Positions 52,209 to 61,485 of a stretch of 64,000 nucleotides of DNA are shown here, one piece after another. This stretch comes from Mesorhizobium sp. GTDB lineage: Bacteria > Pseudomonadota > Alphaproteobacteria > Rhizobiales > Rhizobiaceae. Below the pieces are notes generated by a model, which had not been told where the DNA came from, ran no database searches, and saw only the letters and a list, made by a program, of their open reading frames with translations. Numbering within the stretch: position 1 is the stretch's first letter; each line of letters starts with the position of its first letter. Where the stretch lies: positions 62,001 to 126,000 of the forward strand of contig SAKE01000011.1 in assembly GCA_004017275.1 (NCBI GenBank), given 5' to 3'. Made by a program: the position numbers and the translations under genes.

Positions 52209-52991
52209 CTACCGCCTCCACCGCCCTATCCCATCGTCGGTGTTTTCAAGCAGCTTGTGCACGGCGTTGCGCGCGGCTATCGGACGCTGCAGGCGGATGT
52301 TTTTCTCGATCGCCTCATGCAACTTCTGCGCCTGCCGCTGGTCGGCGACCTGCTGCGTGGTAAACGCGAAGAGATGGTCGAGCGCCGATTCGATCAGCAC
52401 GCCGAGCGGCACCAGAAGGTCGTTGCCGGAGGCGCGCAGGATGGCCAGATGAAAGCGCGTGTCGGCGCGGATACGCTCCTGCAGGCTCAAGGCCTCGCCC
52501 ATCTCGCGGCAGGCCTGGCTGATCTCCGCCATCTGCTCGTCGCTGCGCCGCATGGCGGCAAAGGCCGACGCTTCCGGCTCGATGATATGACGAAACTCCT
52601 GTACGGTTCGCAGGAAGGCCTCGCGGTCGGGCGCCGTCGCGTACCAGGCCAGCACGTCGCGGTCGAGCAGGTTCCAGCGCTCCTTCGGCTCGACCCAGCT
52701 GCCGATCTTGGGGCGTGAGGCCAACAGGCTTTTCGCCATCAGCATCTTGATGGCTTCGCGCACTGCCGAACGGCTGACATTGAAGATCTCGGCCCATCTG
52801 GCCTCGTTGGGCAGGATGGTGCCGGGCGGATAGTCGCCACGCACGATCCGCAGGCCGATTTCGCCGGCCAGCGAGACATGGACGCTTGCCCCCGCAAAGT
52901 GCGCGGCACCAGCCTTTCGCATGACAGCCGGGCTTTGGCTGGCTTGTGCCTTGACCCGGTCGGCTCGCTTGCTTGACTTCTCGTCCGGCAT
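52209..52991 (-). CDS. FadR/GntR-family (FCD domain) transcriptional regulator, copy 2
   Basis: A 260-residue regulator nearly identical to copy 1 across the DNA-binding helix (SRSAVREAIKMLMAKSLLAS is the same in both) and most of the FCD domain, with a different N-terminal tail of about 40 residues. The two probably recognise the same DNA and may differ in ligand. The ATG at 52991 is preferred over an upstream extension to 53042. Located between the repeat and the sugar-binding protein gene. Confidence 0.9.
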   Translation of the reverse strand: MPDEKSSKRADRVKAQASQSPAVMRKAGAAHFAGASVHVSLAGEIGLRIVRGDYPPGTILPNEARWAEIFNVSRSAVREAIKMLMAKSLLASRPKIGSWVEPKERWNLLDRDVLAWYATAPDREAFLRTVQEFRHIIEPEASAFAAMRRSDEQMAEISQACREMGEALSLQERIRADTRFHLAILRASGNDLLVPLGVLIESALDHLFAFTTQQVADQRQAQKLHEAIEKNIRLQRPIAARNAVHKLLENTDDGIGRWRR

Positions 52992-53170
52992 CCACGTTCC
53001 AATGCGTCGACCGTCTGTCGTCCGGACTGGTCCGAACCGCACGGGCGCCGATTTCGTTGCCGAAAATCCAGATCATGGGCGCGCAAAAGCAGGAGCCTGT
53101 TGCCCCAACCCATTGCGTCCGCTCAGGAATTGACGGGACGCCCGGTACCGGGCGTCCCGAAATCGAAAAC

Positions 53171-54160
53171 CTACTTCTGGATGCAGGTGTCGACCGTATC
53201 CTTGGTGCATTCGTCGAGGCCGGTGAACACCGGATCGGCGACGGGCTTGCCTTCGATCAGGTCGATCATCACCGACGGCGCCTTGTAGCCCATTTCGAAT
53301 GGCCGCTGACCGACCAGAGCAGTCACAAGGCCGTCACCAGCGATCGCCACCTCGTCGCCGATCGTGTCGGCGGCGCCAATGACGAAGTCGTTGCTGGCAA
53401 TCCGGTCCTTGAGCGGTCCGAACAGATCGCGATAGGGCTGCGGCGCGCCGAACAGCGGCCAGCCGCCCATGATGCCGAAGGCGTCGAGCTTGGGGTTGGC
53501 GGCGAGGATGTCGGTCATCGCCTGCACGCCCTTGGCGCCATCGTCATTGGTGAACACCGGGCAGCCGGCAACTTCGGTCCAGCCACCTTCACCCGCAAGT
53601 GCGGCGAGGCCTTCCTTGCCCGACAGTGCGTCACGCATGCCTTGCGCACGGCGCAGGATGTTGTCGGCCGCCGGATTGCCCTCGATCGTGCAGATCGTGC
53701 CGCCATTCGGCTTGCCCTTCTTGATGTACTCACCGATCTTGTGACCCATCAGATAGTTGTCGGTGCCCAGATAGGTCTTGCGAAGTGCAGCATCTTCCTT
53801 GCTGAGATCGGCATCGAGCGTCATGATCGGGATCGTCGGATTGGCGGTCTTGATCGTCTGCGCGATCAGCGGCGCGTTGGACGGCGAGATCGCCATCGCC
53901 ACCGTGTCGGCCTTGCTCAGCATGTCCTGGACGATCTGTGCCTCGCCAGCCTCGTCCGAGGTCGACGCCGGACCTGTGTAGAAGCACTCATATTCCGAGC
54001 TGGCGTTTTCCTTGTTCCATTTCTCGCAGCCCTGGTGGATGGCTTCGAAGAACGGATTGTCGAGACCTTTCACGACAATGACGAGCTGTTTCTTGGCCAA
54101 AGCCGGCCCGGCACCCAACGCCATGGCGGCGACGGCGGCGAGCAAAAGTGTTTTCCTCAT
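53171..54160 (-). CDS. Sugar ABC transporter substrate-binding protein (Frc/Rbs type)
   Basis: A 329-residue periplasmic protein (Peripla_BP_4) with a Sec signal peptide (cleavage near ALA-K, residue 22). Mature start LVIVVKGLDNPFFEAIHQGC is typical of ribose/fructose-type binding proteins. Several cysteines, including a pair at the C-terminus, may form disulfides. AAGGGAGG precedes the ATG at 54160. It is divergent from its ATPase and permease genes across 446 bases. Confidence 0.9.
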   Translation of the reverse strand: MRKTLLLAAVAAMALGAGPALAKKQLVIVVKGLDNPFFEAIHQGCEKWNKENASSEYECFYTGPASTSDEAGEAQIVQDMLSKADTVAMAISPSNAPLIAQTIKTANPTIPIMTLDADLSKEDAALRKTYLGTDNYLMGHKIGEYIKKGKPNGGTICTIEGNPAADNILRRAQGMRDALSGKEGLAALAGEGGWTEVAGCPVFTNDDGAKGVQAMTDILAANPKLDAFGIMGGWPLFGAPQPYRDLFGPLKDRIASNDFVIGAADTIGDEVAIAGDGLVTALVGQRPFEMGYKAPSVMIDLIEGKPVADPVFTGLDECTKDTVDTCIQK

Positions 54161-54606
54161 GTCAGTCCTCCCTTGAAACAAACGGACACGGCGTGCCCGC
54201 CATACATATCGACCGGATGCATGATGACCGAGGGTCGTTTCGCGAGCGCTCGTGTCGCCAGGACAGATCGATAAGCATTTCCAGATTCGGCTTCAGATCG
54301 GCTCACACTCAGGTGCCCCCGGATCCTGGACCGTTAAACCCTCCGCCGATTCCGACAGGCGAACCGCCAGCGGGTATCGGCATAATCTCCTCCGACGCTA
54401 GGTAATATCGGCTTGCCGCCAACGTCAATGCTATTTGTCCTACAAAACGGATTTTTAAAATGGGCCGGCGATTGACGCGCGCCGGCTTTTGCGTAAAAGA
54501 ACGCTAACGCTGTCTTCGGGAGGAGCCTGGGAGAGCGAGGCCAAAGCAGCGCGGCATTCACGCCGGGAACAGCGGCAGGTCGCAAAGCACGGGGAGGCAA
54601 AGGCTG
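54161..54606. other. Divergent intergenic region between the sugar-binding protein and ATPase genes
   Basis: No convincing gene in 446 bases. It contains the AT-richer stretch 54400-54475 with the operator candidate at 54434 and should hold promoters for both directions. Weak open frames across it have no start signals. Confidence 0.5.
54434..54446. promoter_or_regulatory. Second FadR/GntR-type operator candidate
   Basis: TTTGT-CCT-ACAAA is symmetric and matches the palindrome at 50900 in 9 of its 11 core positions (TTGTCCTACAA against TTGTCAGACAA). It lies in the divergent promoter region of the importer. Confidence 0.45.
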
Positions 54607-55347
54607 GTGGCCGTTCTAGAACTCACCAACATCTCAAGGCATTTCGGCGCTATCCAGGCGGTCAACGACGTTTCGCTGTCGATCGAACCCGGACAGGTGG
54701 TCGGTCTGATGGGCGACAATGGCGCCGGCAAGTCGACGCTGGTCAAGATGATCGCCGGCAATTTCCGCCCCAGCCATGGCACCATGCACATGGATGGCAA
54801 GGAATTGATCCTGCACAAGCCGGCGGAAGCCCGCCAGCACGGCATCGAGATCGTCCACCAGGACCTTGCGCTCTGCAACAATCTGACCGCCGCCGCCAAT
54901 GTCTATCTCGGCCGCGAGTTGCGGCTCGGCATGGGGCCGTTCCGCATCCTCGACTATGCGGCGATGTATAAGCGCGCCGGCCAGCTCTTCGCCGAATTGA
55001 AGTCCGAGACCCGTCCGCGCGACCTCGTCAAGCAGATGTCGGGCGGCCAGCGGCAGGCGGTGGCGATTGCCCGCACCATGCTGTCGCAGGCCAAGATCGT
55101 GCTGATGGACGAACCGACGGCGGCGATCTCGGTGCGCCAGGTCGCCGAAGTGCTGAACCTGATCCGCCATTTGCGCGATCAGGGCATCGCCGTGGTGCTG
55201 ATCAGCCACCGCATGCCTGACGTCTTCACCGTCGCCGACCGCGTCATCGTCATGCGGCGCGGCCGCAAGGTTGCCGACAAGACGATTGCGTCGAGTTCGC
55301 CCGAGGAAGTCACCGGGCTGATCACCGGCGCCATCGAACAGGTTTGA
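54607..55347 (+). CDS. Sugar ABC transporter ATP-binding protein, single-domain (FrcA-like)
   Basis: A 246-residue ATPase with one nucleotide-binding domain: Walker A GDNGAGKST, Q-loop HQDLAL, signature MSGGQRQ, Walker B IVLMDEPTAAI and switch His in ISHRM. Most sugar importers of this class use a double-domain ATPase; the single domain matches the FrcA type known from Sinorhizobium fructose uptake. GTG start at 54607. Followed after 43 bases by the permease gene. Confidence 0.9.
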   Translation: MAVLELTNISRHFGAIQAVNDVSLSIEPGQVVGLMGDNGAGKSTLVKMIAGNFRPSHGTMHMDGKELILHKPAEARQHGIEIVHQDLALCNNLTAAANVYLGRELRLGMGPFRILDYAAMYKRAGQLFAELKSETRPRDLVKQMSGGQRQAVAIARTMLSQAKIVLMDEPTAAISVRQVAEVLNLIRHLRDQGIAVVLISHRMPDVFTVADRVIVMRRGRKVADKTIASSSPEEVTGLITGAIEQV

Positions 55348-55390
55348 TTTTAAAGCGAATTCCACCACGCACAGCAAATGAAGGTCGACG

Positions 55391-56389
55391 ATGGCACTGA
55401 CAATTGACCAGCCGATCGAGCACAAGCGACAATCCTTGCCGGCAAGGCTGTTTGCCAGCCAGACTTTCTGGGTGGTGATCTCCGTCATCCTTGCCTGCCT
55501 GTTCCTGTCGTTTGCGACCGACGCCTTCGCCACCTCGAAGAATCTTTACAACATCACCCGCAACATCACCTTCGTCGCCATCATCGCGCTCGGCATGACC
55601 TTCGTCATCATCACCGGCGGCATCGACCTGTCTGTCGGCTCGGTGCTGTGCCTGTCCTCGATGGTGCTGGCGGTGACCATGCATGCCGGCTACTCGATAG
55701 AGGTCGGCATCCTGGCCTCCATCGGTACCGCACTCGCCATTGGCGCCTTCAACGGCATATTGATCGCCTATCTCGGCTTTCCACCGTTCGTGGTGACGCT
55801 CGGCATGCTGTCGATCGCCCGCAGCCTGGCCATGGTCGCCTCCAACAACACAGTCGTCTTCCAGTTCGGACCCGACCACGCCAAGCTTCTGGCACTGGGC
55901 GGCGGCGCCTGGGTGTTCGGCATCGCCAATCCGGTGCTCTACATGATCCTTTTGGCGCTGATCACCGGCTTCATCCTGCGCTGGACCAAGTTCGGCCGGC
56001 ACATCTTCGCCATTGGCGGCAATGAGCACGCGGCAACGCTGACCGGCGTTCCGGTGCGCCAGATCAAGGTTGCCGTCTACATGATCTCGGCGCTGTCTGC
56101 GGGCATTGCGGGCGTCATCCAGACCGGGTGGCTGGGCGCCGTCACCACCAATCTCGGCACCGGCATGGAACTGCAGGTGATCGCCGCCACCGTCATCGGC
56201 GGCGCCAATCTGGCCGGCGGCGTCGGCACCGCCTTTGGTGCCATCGTCGGCGCGGCACTGATCGAGGTGATCCGCAACAGCCTCGGCCTGCTCGGCATCA
56301 ATGCCTTCTGGCAAGGCGTCTTTATCGGCGGCGCGATCCTGCTGGCAGTGCTGTTCGACCGCATCCGCAATTTCCGCCGCAGCGATTAA
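55391..56389 (+). CDS. Sugar ABC transporter permease (FrcC/RbsC-like)
   Basis: A 332-residue inner-membrane permease (BPD_transp_2) with about ten hydrophobic segments and the motifs GGIDLSVGSVLCLSSM and VIGGANLAGGVGTAFGAIVG. As the only permease of this importer it should act as a homodimer. The SDR gene starts 14 bases downstream. Confidence 0.92.
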   Translation: MALTIDQPIEHKRQSLPARLFASQTFWVVISVILACLFLSFATDAFATSKNLYNITRNITFVAIIALGMTFVIITGGIDLSVGSVLCLSSMVLAVTMHAGYSIEVGILASIGTALAIGAFNGILIAYLGFPPFVVTLGMLSIARSLAMVASNNTVVFQFGPDHAKLLALGGGAWVFGIANPVLYMILLALITGFILRWTKFGRHIFAIGGNEHAATLTGVPVRQIKVAVYMISALSAGIAGVIQTGWLGAVTTNLGTGMELQVIAATVIGGANLAGGVGTAFGAIVGAALIEVIRNSLGLLGINAFWQGVFIGGAILLAVLFDRIRNFRRSD

Positions 56390-56403
56390 GCCGAGACGGT
56401 TTG

Positions 56404-57171
56404 ATGGCCAATCCCCTGTTCAGCCTCGAGGGCCGACTGGCGCTGGTGACTGGCTCCGGCCAGGGCATTGGCTTCGCGATGGCTCGGGGACTGGCCGAAC
56501 ATGGCGCGAGCGTGGTGCTCAATGGCCGCGATGCCGCCAGGATCGGCAGCGCCGTCGAAAAACTGCGCGATGCCGGCTTCAAGGCGCATGCATCGATCTT
56601 CGACGTCACCGATTTTCGCGCCGTCGCGGCGGACATTGACAGAATCGAGGCCGAGATCGGCGCCATCGATATCCTCGTCAACAATGCCGGCATACAGTTC
56701 CGCGCCCCACTCGAGGACTTTCCCGAGGAGCAATGGGAGCGCCTGCTCAAGACCAACGTGTCGGGCGCCTTCCATGCCGGCAAGGCGGTTGCCCGCCACA
56801 TGATCCCGCGCGGCAAGGGCAAGATCATCAACATCGGTTCGGTGCAAAGCGAATTGGCAAGGCCGAACATCGCGCCCTACACCGCAACCAAGGGCGCGAT
56901 CAGGAACCTAACCAGGGGCATGTGTACCGACTGGGCCAAGCACGGCTTGCAGATCAATGCTATCGCGCCCGGCTATTTCCGCACCGAGATGAACCAGGCG
57001 CTGGTCGACAATCCCGAATTTTCTGCCTGGCTGGAAAAGCGCACGCCGGCCGGCCGCTGGGGCACTGTCGACGAGTTGATCGGCGCCGCGGTGTTTCTGG
57101 CGTCAGACGCCTCGTCTTTCGTCAACGGTCATACGCTGTATGTCGACGGCGGCATGACGGCCTCGGTTTGA
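56404..57171 (+). CDS. SDR-family oxidoreductase (gluconate 5-dehydrogenase-like)
   Basis: A 255-residue classical short-chain dehydrogenase. Cofactor motif TGSGQGIG (16-23), NNAG, catalytic Ser146, Tyr159 and Lys163. The FSLEGRLALVTGSGQGIG opening and overall sequence resemble gluconate 5-dehydrogenases (Gno/IdnO). It probably oxidises the imported sugar, sugar alcohol or sugar acid in the cytosol. Cotranscribed with the ATPase and permease. Confidence 0.87.
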   Translation: MANPLFSLEGRLALVTGSGQGIGFAMARGLAEHGASVVLNGRDAARIGSAVEKLRDAGFKAHASIFDVTDFRAVAADIDRIEAEIGAIDILVNNAGIQFRAPLEDFPEEQWERLLKTNVSGAFHAGKAVARHMIPRGKGKIINIGSVQSELARPNIAPYTATKGAIRNLTRGMCTDWAKHGLQINAIAPGYFRTEMNQALVDNPEFSAWLEKRTPAGRWGTVDELIGAAVFLASDASSFVNGHTLYVDGGMTASV

Positions 57172-57180
57172 GGACCGTTC

Positions 57181-57209
57181 TTCCCTTCTCCCCTTGTGGG
57201 AGAAGGGAA
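57181..57209. terminator. Strong 12-bp hairpin after the SDR gene
   Basis: TTCCCTTCTCCC-CTTGT-GGGAGAAGGGAA starts 10 bases after the SDR stop. A perfect 12-bp stem with a 5-base loop makes it a likely terminator or mRNA end, although no T-run follows. The CCCTTCTCCC core is similar to the hairpin arms of the intergenic repeats and may be a lone repeat half. Confidence 0.6.
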
Positions 57210-57353
57210 ACCTATCGCTCAGTCTGAAAATCCGGCCGCATCGGCCGTCATTCACCCTCGTCGCAACCGCGCGTCTTGACGCGGCCCCGAACTCGGCCGC
57301 ACAATCCCCACTGCAGGCGAAGGGAGGCCAGTCGTCTGCGGGAGGATATACCC

Positions 57354-58181
57354 ATGACGGAAGCGATCAGGCTCTACTGGGGCCGGTTCGGACATGTTTC
57401 TATCCTGAATGTCGCAAGCGACTTCGTCACCCATGCCCATGTCGAGGCCCATCTGATCATCTGGCTGGAAGGCACCGCCGGCGAAATGACCATCGGTCGT
57501 GAAACCGTGCGGCTTGGACCTAGCACGGCCGCCGGCATCAACTCCTTCCAGCCGCACAGCCATGTTCTGTCGCAGAACGGGACGCCCGGTCTGTTTCTCG
57601 CCTTCTACATCGATCCCGACTGGGCGCGACGCCGCCGCGACCTGCCGTCGTCCGCGCCGCTGTTTTCACAAGCAGCGATCACCCTGGAGCCCTGGCTGCA
57701 CCAGGCCGCCGCCAATCTGCTCGACCATCTCAGCGACAATGAGAGCGTTGACGATATCGCCAACTACGAGATCGAGCGTTTCATCGACTCGGTGCTCGAC
57801 GCCGCCGACGCTTCGGCGCCGCAGGAAGCGCGTGTCCGCATCAACACCATGCAGGATTTCCGCGTCCGCAAGGCGATCCAGCTGATGAAGGCCAATGTCT
57901 GCGAGCGCATCTGCTTCGACGACGTGGCGCGCAGCGTCGGCCTGTCGCGGCCGCATTTCTTTGCCCTGTTCAAGGAGCAGACCAATCTGACGCCCAACGT
58001 CTACTGGAACACGCTGCGCATGGAGGAAGCGGTGCGGCAGCTGCAGTGGTCAAAGGAGCCTTTGATCTCGGTCGCCTGCAATCTCGGCTTCACCACACAG
58101 GGCAATTTCTCGCGCTTCTTCCGCGATCATGTCGGCGTGCCGCCGACACTCTACCGCGAAGCAGCGCGGGCGATTGCCTGA
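57354..58181 (+). CDS. AraC-family transcriptional regulator
   Basis: A 275-residue regulator. An N-terminal cupin-like ligand domain (with THAHVEAHLIIWLEGTAGEM) is followed by a C-terminal double helix-turn-helix (about residues 180-275; CFDDVARSVGLSRPHFFALF and the second helix near ACNLGFTTQGNFSRFFRDHV). A GGGAGG-type site precedes the ATG. It probably controls the importer/SDR genes upstream or the molybdenum hydroxylase operon downstream. Confidence 0.87.
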   Translation: MTEAIRLYWGRFGHVSILNVASDFVTHAHVEAHLIIWLEGTAGEMTIGRETVRLGPSTAAGINSFQPHSHVLSQNGTPGLFLAFYIDPDWARRRRDLPSSAPLFSQAAITLEPWLHQAAANLLDHLSDNESVDDIANYEIERFIDSVLDAADASAPQEARVRINTMQDFRVRKAIQLMKANVCERICFDDVARSVGLSRPHFFALFKEQTNLTPNVYWNTLRMEEAVRQLQWSKEPLISVACNLGFTTQGNFSRFFRDHVGVPPTLYREAARAIA

Positions 58182-58311
58182 GCCTGTCCGCCCTTGATCA
58201 AGGTCGACCGTTTTTCAGACTCCTTGATACACGCTCAAGACGCATTGATAAGCGCCCCTGAAACAGCCGCCCTACCCTTGCACCGGATCGCTTTTGCAAG
58301 GGAACATTTGA

Positions 58312-58755
58312 ATGGCCAAAGTCACCATCTCCAGCGTCATAGACGCACCGGTCGAAAAGGTCTGGGCGCGCATACGCGACTTCAACGGGCTGCCAGGCTG
58401 GCATCCGCGTATGGTGGAAAGCCATATTGAAGACGACAAGGACGCCACTACGATCGGCTGCGTGCGCAATTTCCAGCTCGCCAGCGGCGCCCGCCTGCGC
58501 GAAAAGCTGATCGACTTTTCCGATCAGAATTTCCTCGTCAGCTACTCTATCCTGGAGACGCCGCAGCCGCTGACCAATCACAGGGCGACGCTGCAATTGC
58601 GGCGCGTGACCGATGGAGACCGCACCTACGCCGAATGGACCGCCAGCTTCGACGCCGCGCCCGAGGACGCCGACAAGCTGGCCGAGGGCATGGGCGCCAA
58701 TGTCTTCCAGGGCGGCTTCAACGCCCTGAAGAGCCATTTCGCCGGCCAGAGCTGA
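58312..58755 (+). CDS. SRPBCC-family protein
   Basis: A 147-residue START/polyketide-cyclase-like protein (opening VTISSVIDAPVEKVWARIRD, conserved LPGWHPRM). It would have a deep hydrophobic ligand pocket. SRPBCC proteins (CoxG) also occur in cox-type molybdenum hydroxylase clusters. CoxG usually has a C-terminal membrane anchor, which is absent here. First gene of the operon; 13 bases separate it from the FAD subunit. AAGGGA precedes the ATG. Confidence 0.8.
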   Translation: MAKVTISSVIDAPVEKVWARIRDFNGLPGWHPRMVESHIEDDKDATTIGCVRNFQLASGARLREKLIDFSDQNFLVSYSILETPQPLTNHRATLQLRRVTDGDRTYAEWTASFDAAPEDADKLAEGMGANVFQGGFNALKSHFAGQS

Positions 58756-58768
58756 CGGGAGCGAAGCC

Positions 58769-59563
58769 ATGGCGCTAGCACTGCAGACTTTTGCAACGGT
58801 CAAGGACGCCAACGCGGCACTGAAGGCCCAGGGCAGCCGCTATCTCGGCGGCGGCACGCTCGTGGTCCGCGCGGCCAATGAAGGCGATGTTTCGGTTTCC
58901 GGCCTGATTAGGTCGACCGAGCCGTCCCTGTCGGCCATCGTTGTTGCTGGCGGCAAGGTCCGCATCGGCGCTTCGGTGACCATGGCGGCTATCGGCGGCC
59001 ATCCGGAACTCGGCATGCTCGCCAAGGCCGCTCGCGCCGTCGGTGGCCCGGCAATCCGCAACATGGCGACCATCGGCGGCAATCTGTTTGCCCCGGCTCC
59101 CTATGGCGATTTCGCTGTTGCCCTGCTGGCGCTCGACGCCACCGTCAGCACCGAGGAGAGCGAAACGCCGATCGAGACTTTTCTGGCCAATCGGGACGGC
59201 AGCCGCGCCATCGTCACTTCGGTCGGGTTCACGCTTCCCCCGCAAGGCGGCTTTCGCTTCCTGAAAGTGTCCAGAGTGAAGCCGAAGGGCATCTCGGTGC
59301 TCAGCATCGCCGCTGTGCTTCAACAGGCGCCGGACGGCACCATTTCTTCGGCGTGGATCGCGCTCGGCTGTATGGCCGACCGGCCAATGCGCGCCAGGGC
59401 GGCGGAAAAGGCGTTGCTCGGCAGAAAGCTCACCGAGGACGGCGTCGCGGCGGCACTGGCGGCGGCAGGTGAAGGCACCGCACCGATCACCGATCCGATC
59501 GCCAGCGCCTGGTATCGCGCTGAAGTCCTGCCGGTTCATCTCGGCCGGTTGCTGCTCGCATAA
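58769..59563 (+). CDS. Molybdenum hydroxylase FAD-binding (medium) subunit
   Basis: A 264-residue protein of the CoxM/XdhB/NdhF type. FAD-binding motifs GGGTLVV near residue 29 and a GPAIRNMATIGGNL segment, with the C-terminal CO-dehydrogenase flavoprotein domain. It takes electrons from the Fe-S subunit and passes them to an acceptor. It is slightly short for the family (about 285). Cotranscribed with the other subunits. Confidence 0.88.
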   Translation: MALALQTFATVKDANAALKAQGSRYLGGGTLVVRAANEGDVSVSGLIRSTEPSLSAIVVAGGKVRIGASVTMAAIGGHPELGMLAKAARAVGGPAIRNMATIGGNLFAPAPYGDFAVALLALDATVSTEESETPIETFLANRDGSRAIVTSVGFTLPPQGGFRFLKVSRVKPKGISVLSIAAVLQQAPDGTISSAWIALGCMADRPMRARAAEKALLGRKLTEDGVAAALAAAGEGTAPITDPIASAWYRAEVLPVHLGRLLLA

Positions 59564-59622
59564 TATTCGTTCGGGGGCGCGCGTCTGTCCGATGGTTCGG
59601 GCAGGCGCGCTGGGAGGAAAAC

Positions 59623-60105
59623 ATGGCAAAGGTTCCGGTTCAGTTCACGCTCAACGGCTCGGAAACGGCCGAATTCGTCGACAGCGGCACGACGCTGCTG
59701 CACACCTTGCGCGACAAGATCGGCGACACCTCGCCGAAAGGCGGCTGCCATCAAGGCACCTGCGGCGCCTGTTCGGTCATCATCGACGGCGAGCTCAGGC
59801 TCTCCTGCCTGACGCTGGCCGAGACCTGCGACGGGGCGGTAATCAGCACCACGTCAGGGCTTTCGGAAAATGGCATTCTGCATCCGCTGCAGCGCGCCTT
59901 CCTCGACACTTTCGCCACGCAATGCGGCTTCTGCACGCCGGGCATGATCATGGCAGCCAAGGTGCTGCTCGACCATACGCCCAACCCCAGCCGCGACGAG
60001 GTGGTCGAGGCGCTGTCGGGCAACATCTGCCGCTGCACCGGCTACGAGCCGATCATCCAGGCGGTGCTGACCGCCGCGCGGTCCAACTCTCAGAACGCGG
60101 CTTGA
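59623..60105 (+). CDS. Molybdenum hydroxylase [2Fe-2S] (small) subunit
   Basis: A 160-residue protein with both cluster domains of the family: plant-ferredoxin type Cys42, Cys47, Cys50 and Cys62 (GCHQGTCGAC), and the helical domain Cys101, Cys104, Cys136 and Cys138 (CGFC, CRC). It carries electrons from the molybdenum site to FAD. GGGAGGAAA gives a strong start. It lies 59 bases after the FAD gene. Confidence 0.93.
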   Translation: MAKVPVQFTLNGSETAEFVDSGTTLLHTLRDKIGDTSPKGGCHQGTCGACSVIIDGELRLSCLTLAETCDGAVISTTSGLSENGILHPLQRAFLDTFATQCGFCTPGMIMAAKVLLDHTPNPSRDEVVEALSGNICRCTGYEPIIQAVLTAARSNSQNAA

Positions 60106-60116
60106 GGGAACAAAAA

Positions 60117-61484
60117 ATGGAACTGCGCAAGAACTACTTCGCCGATGTCCGCAAGGACGATCTGCACGAGATCGGCCAGCCGCGGCCGCGCTCGGATTCG
60201 CCCGGCCATGTCACCGGCAAAACCGCCTTTTTTGCCGACCGGACCTTTCCCGGCATGCTGCACCTGAAGATGGTGCGCAGCCCGCATCACCATGCCCGCA
60301 TCCGCTCGATCGACACATCGGAGGCAGAAAAGCATCCAGGCGTGGTGAAAATCCTTACCGCCAAGGATGTGCCGCACAATGTCTACACCATCCTGATCCT
60401 GATCCAGGTCGGGCCGGAGGACGAAACGGTGCTCGCCGACGGCAAGGTGCGCTGGAAGGGCGAGGCCGTGGTGGCGGTGCTGGCCGAGACCGAGCGCGCC
60501 GCGCAAGAGGCCGCCGCCAAGGTCAAGGTCGACTATGAGGTGCTGCCGGCCGTTTTCGACATGGAAGAAGCGCTGAAGCCCGGCGCGCCGCTGGTCAACG
60601 AATATCACGGCCAGAACTACTACCTCTATGACAGCGGTGAGTGCCGCAAGGTGCGTTTCGGCGATGTCGAGGCGGGTTTTGCCGGCGCCGACCACGTGCT
60701 GGAGCAGAGCTACCAGTCCTCGCCGATCGAACACGCGCCGACCGAGACCACCGGCTGCGTCGTGACGCCCGAAGGCAATGATCGCTTCACCTGCTACACC
60801 AACACGCAGGCGATGTTCTTCACGCTCGACAACACCTCGATCATCCTGCAGATGCCCGGCAGCAAGCTGCATTTCGTCGGCGGCACCGTCGGCGGCGGTT
60901 TTGGCGGCAAGGTCGACGTCATCGTCGAACCGATCGCCATCCTCGGCGCAAAATTAACCGGACGACCAGTCTGTTTTATCTACAGCCGCGAGGAGGAGAT
61001 GCAGATATCGTCACCTCGCGCGGCCGAAAAGGTCGTCATCAAGGACGGCGTCATGAAAGACGGCCGTATCGTGGCACGAAAAGTCACAGGCTACACCGAT
61101 GCCGGCGCCTATTCGCGCCACTCGCCCTATGGCGCGCAGAAGGGCGCGGGGCACTATCCCGGCCCCTACACCATTCCGAACGTCTGGATCGACACCTACT
61201 GCGTCTACACCAACCGCACGCCCTCCTCCGCCATGCGCGGCTTCGGCGTCACCATCGGCGACTTCGCGCTGGAGGTGCAGATGGACAAGCTGGCGCGGCT
61301 GATCGGCATGGACCCGCTCGAATTCCGCTTCATCAACGCCTATCGCGACGGCGACATGAAGGCGCATCGCCAGCCGACCGAGGGCGCGGCGCTGATCGAA
61401 TGCATGCAGGAAGCCTCGCGCGCCGCCAACTGGCCGGTGGCGGAAAAGTACCTGGCGATGTCGTCCTACGTGAAGGGAGCTTGA
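60117..61484 (+). CDS. Molybdenum hydroxylase large subunit, N-terminal part (separate gene)
   Basis: A 455-residue protein covering the first ~60% of a xanthine-dehydrogenase-family large subunit: the hammerhead domain and the first molybdopterin-cytosine-dinucleotide-binding domain, with GGTVGGGFGGK near residue 260 and the active-site loop SSAMRGFGV (Met373, Arg374). CO dehydrogenase has AYXCSFR at this point and xanthine dehydrogenase a FRGFG-type loop, so this is the heterocycle-hydroxylase type. A normal large subunit has 750-800 residues. This gene stops one base before the next gene, which encodes the rest. About 50 kDa, close to the L subunit of Eubacterium nicotinate dehydrogenase. 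Confidence 0.88.
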   Translation: MELRKNYFADVRKDDLHEIGQPRPRSDSPGHVTGKTAFFADRTFPGMLHLKMVRSPHHHARIRSIDTSEAEKHPGVVKILTAKDVPHNVYTILILIQVGPEDETVLADGKVRWKGEAVVAVLAETERAAQEAAAKVKVDYEVLPAVFDMEEALKPGAPLVNEYHGQNYYLYDSGECRKVRFGDVEAGFAGADHVLEQSYQSSPIEHAPTETTGCVVTPEGNDRFTCYTNTQAMFFTLDNTSIILQMPGSKLHFVGGTVGGGFGGKVDVIVEPIAILGAKLTGRPVCFIYSREEEMQISSPRAAEKVVIKDGVMKDGRIVARKVTGYTDAGAYSRHSPYGAQKGAGHYPGPYTIPNVWIDTYCVYTNRTPSSAMRGFGVTIGDFALEVQMDKLARLIGMDPLEFRFINAYRDGDMKAHRQPTEGAALIECMQEASRAANWPVAEKYLAMSSYVKGA

Positions 61485-61485
61485 G

